Assembly (NCBI GenBank): GCA_947177715.1
Contig: CAMWVM010000084.1
Location: forward strand, 1-6,957
Origin: an uncultured Ruminococcus sp.
Lineage (GTDB): Bacteria > Bacillota > Clostridia > Oscillospirales > Ruminococcaceae
Direction: 5' to 3'
Length of the DNA: 6,957 bases
The translations under genes were made by a program, and so were the position numbers. The notes below the pieces were generated by a model. That model was given only the letters and a program-made list of their open reading frames with translations. It was not told where the DNA came from and searched no databases. Of this stretch, positions 5,939 to 6,957 are shown in pieces (the stretch's first letter is position 1; each line of letters opens with the position of its first letter).

Positions 5939-6957
5939 AACCAAACAAAAGCAGCCTTCAGCTATAAAGCCGCTGCTTAGATATATAAAACCCTACTCGT
6001 GGATGCTTGTAATATCTCTTATATTTGCAGTGATTTCCGTTGCACTTACCCTTTATGCACCAATACTCATGGGGCATGGCATAGATAAAATTATTGCCGA
6101 AAAACAGGTCGATTTTGACGGAATTGCACCAATACTTGTAAAACTGGGCATTATCGTTGCGATTACGGGAATTGCTCAGTGGTTAATGACCTTGTGTACC
6201 AATAAAATATCCTATCTTGCGGTAAGGGATATCCGAAGCGACGCTTTTGCAAAGCTTCAAAAGCTTCCTTTAAAATATATTGACGGACATCCTCATGGTG
6301 ATATTATCAGCCGTATTATAACAGATATTGAACAGATTTCTGACGGTTTGCTTATGGGTTTTACACAGCTTTTTACAGGTCTTGTTACAATATTCGGAAC
6401 TCTCGGATTTATGATATCAATCAACGTTAAGATTGCCTTAATTGTAGTAGTAATAACTCCGTTGTCTTTGTTTGTTGCAAGATTTATTGCAAAAAACACT
6501 TTTAAGCTGTTTAAAATGCAGTCGGAAGCCAGAGGCGACATGACTTCGCTTGTAGAAGAAATGGTAGGAAATCAAAAGGTCGTAAAAGCTTTTGCTTATG
6601 AAACTGAAGCGGAAAGAAAATTTGAGCAAAGCAACCTTCATTTACAAGATGTCGGCGTCAAGGCAGTTTTCTTTTCTTCTTTAACTAATCCATGTACAAG
6701 ATTTATAAACGGACTTGTTTATTCGGCTGTAGCTATTGTAGGTGCAGTTTCTGTAATTAACGGAGGACTTACAGGATTTACGGTTGGTCAGCTTAACTGC
6801 TTTTTGACTTATGCAAACCAATATACAAAACCATTCAATGAAATTTCTGGTGTTATTACTGAGCTTCAAAGTGCCTTTGCCTCAGCCAGACGGGTATTTG
6901 ATATTATTGACCAGCCGGCTGAACCTGATGATAAACCTGATGCAGTAACATTGACTC
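5931..6957 (+). CDS. ABC exporter half-transporter, partner subunit (TM288/BmrD/LmrD-like), cut by the window end
   Basis: Second half of the heterodimeric exporter; 342 residues are visible and the frame is open to the window end. Start ATG at 5931, eight bases before the end of the previous gene, with AAAAGGGGGG (5913-5922) eight bases upstream, so translation is probably coupled. Membrane helices lie near 24-47, 68-90, 142-164, 165-186, 252-278 and 285-300. Typical exporter segments are seen: HPHGDIISRIITDIEQIS (120-137), VVKAFAYE (217-224) facing the coupling region, and ASARRVFDIID (317-327) leading into the linker. The nucleotide-binding domain lies beyond the window, so whether it carries the canonical Walker B Glu and switch His cannot be seen; family logic predicts that it does. 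The N-terminus has about 20 extra polar or basic residues before the first helix. Confidence 0.93.
   Translation, partial: MSETKQKQPSAIKPLLRYIKPYSWMLVISLIFAVISVALTLYAPILMGHGIDKIIAEKQVDFDGIAPILVKLGIIVAITGIAQWLMTLCTNKISYLAVRDIRSDAFAKLQKLPLKYIDGHPHGDIISRIITDIEQISDGLLMGFTQLFTGLVTIFGTLGFMISINVKIALIVVVITPLSLFVARFIAKNTFKLFKMQSEARGDMTSLVEEMVGNQKVVKAFAYETEAERKFEQSNLHLQDVGVKAVFFSSLTNPCTRFINGLVYSAVAIVGAVSVINGGLTGFTVGQLNCFLTYANQYTKPFNEISGVITELQSAFASARRVFDIIDQPAEPDDKPDAVTLT

Noticed and set aside
6293..6869. Minus-strand open frames within the second ABC gene
   Set aside because: They lie wholly opposite a continuous, family-typical ABC exporter frame and show no independent signals.

Overview
The window looks like one end of a draft contig from a low-GC, anaerobic Firmicute, probably of class Clostridia. 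The evidence is AT-rich intergenic DNA, strong GGAGG-type ribosome binding sites, GTG starts, sigma-A-like promoters, an NfnAB ferredoxin:NADP oxidoreductase pair, and a TM287/TM288-like heterodimeric ABC exporter. No phylogenetic marker is present, so I do not name a genus.

Layout. Bases 1-57 are not genomic: they are an Illumina P5/Nextera transposase adapter with its index, left on the contig end. From there to about 1714 the minus strand carries nfnA then nfnB, overlapping by one base (TAATG). nfnB is cut by the adapter at residue ~275, so the last 11 residues of the open frame there are adapter translation. A good promoter, a 7-bp inverted repeat in the 5' leader and an FNR-like palindrome lie upstream of nfnA. 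Next on the minus strand is a lipoprotein with a glycosyl-hydrolase-like 10 (GHL10/DUF187-type) barrel (1948-3228). A 260-bp gap follows. It holds a plus-strand 35-codon remnant that resembles the C-terminus of an aquaporin/glycerol facilitator (MIP) protein, and a strong hairpin terminator. Then comes a minus-strand PAP2 phosphatase membrane protein (3489-4046).

A compact divergent promoter pair (4078-4144) separates the PAP2 gene from a plus-strand operon of two ABC exporter half-transporters that overlap by 8 bp. The first is complete (4181-5938) and has the degenerate nucleotide-binding site typical of one partner of heterodimeric exporters. The second (5931 to the window end) is cut off before its nucleotide-binding domain.

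How the genes work together. NfnA and NfnB form one electron-bifurcating flavoenzyme linking NADH, reduced ferredoxin and NADPH. The two ABC genes should form one heterodimeric multidrug/lipid-type exporter. The GHL10 lipoprotein and the PAP2 protein both act at or outside the membrane, but nothing ties them to one pathway. I found no mobile element, CRISPR array, RNA gene or convincing new system. The points most worth checking are the adapter chimera, the MIP remnant and the regulatory palindromes near nfnA.
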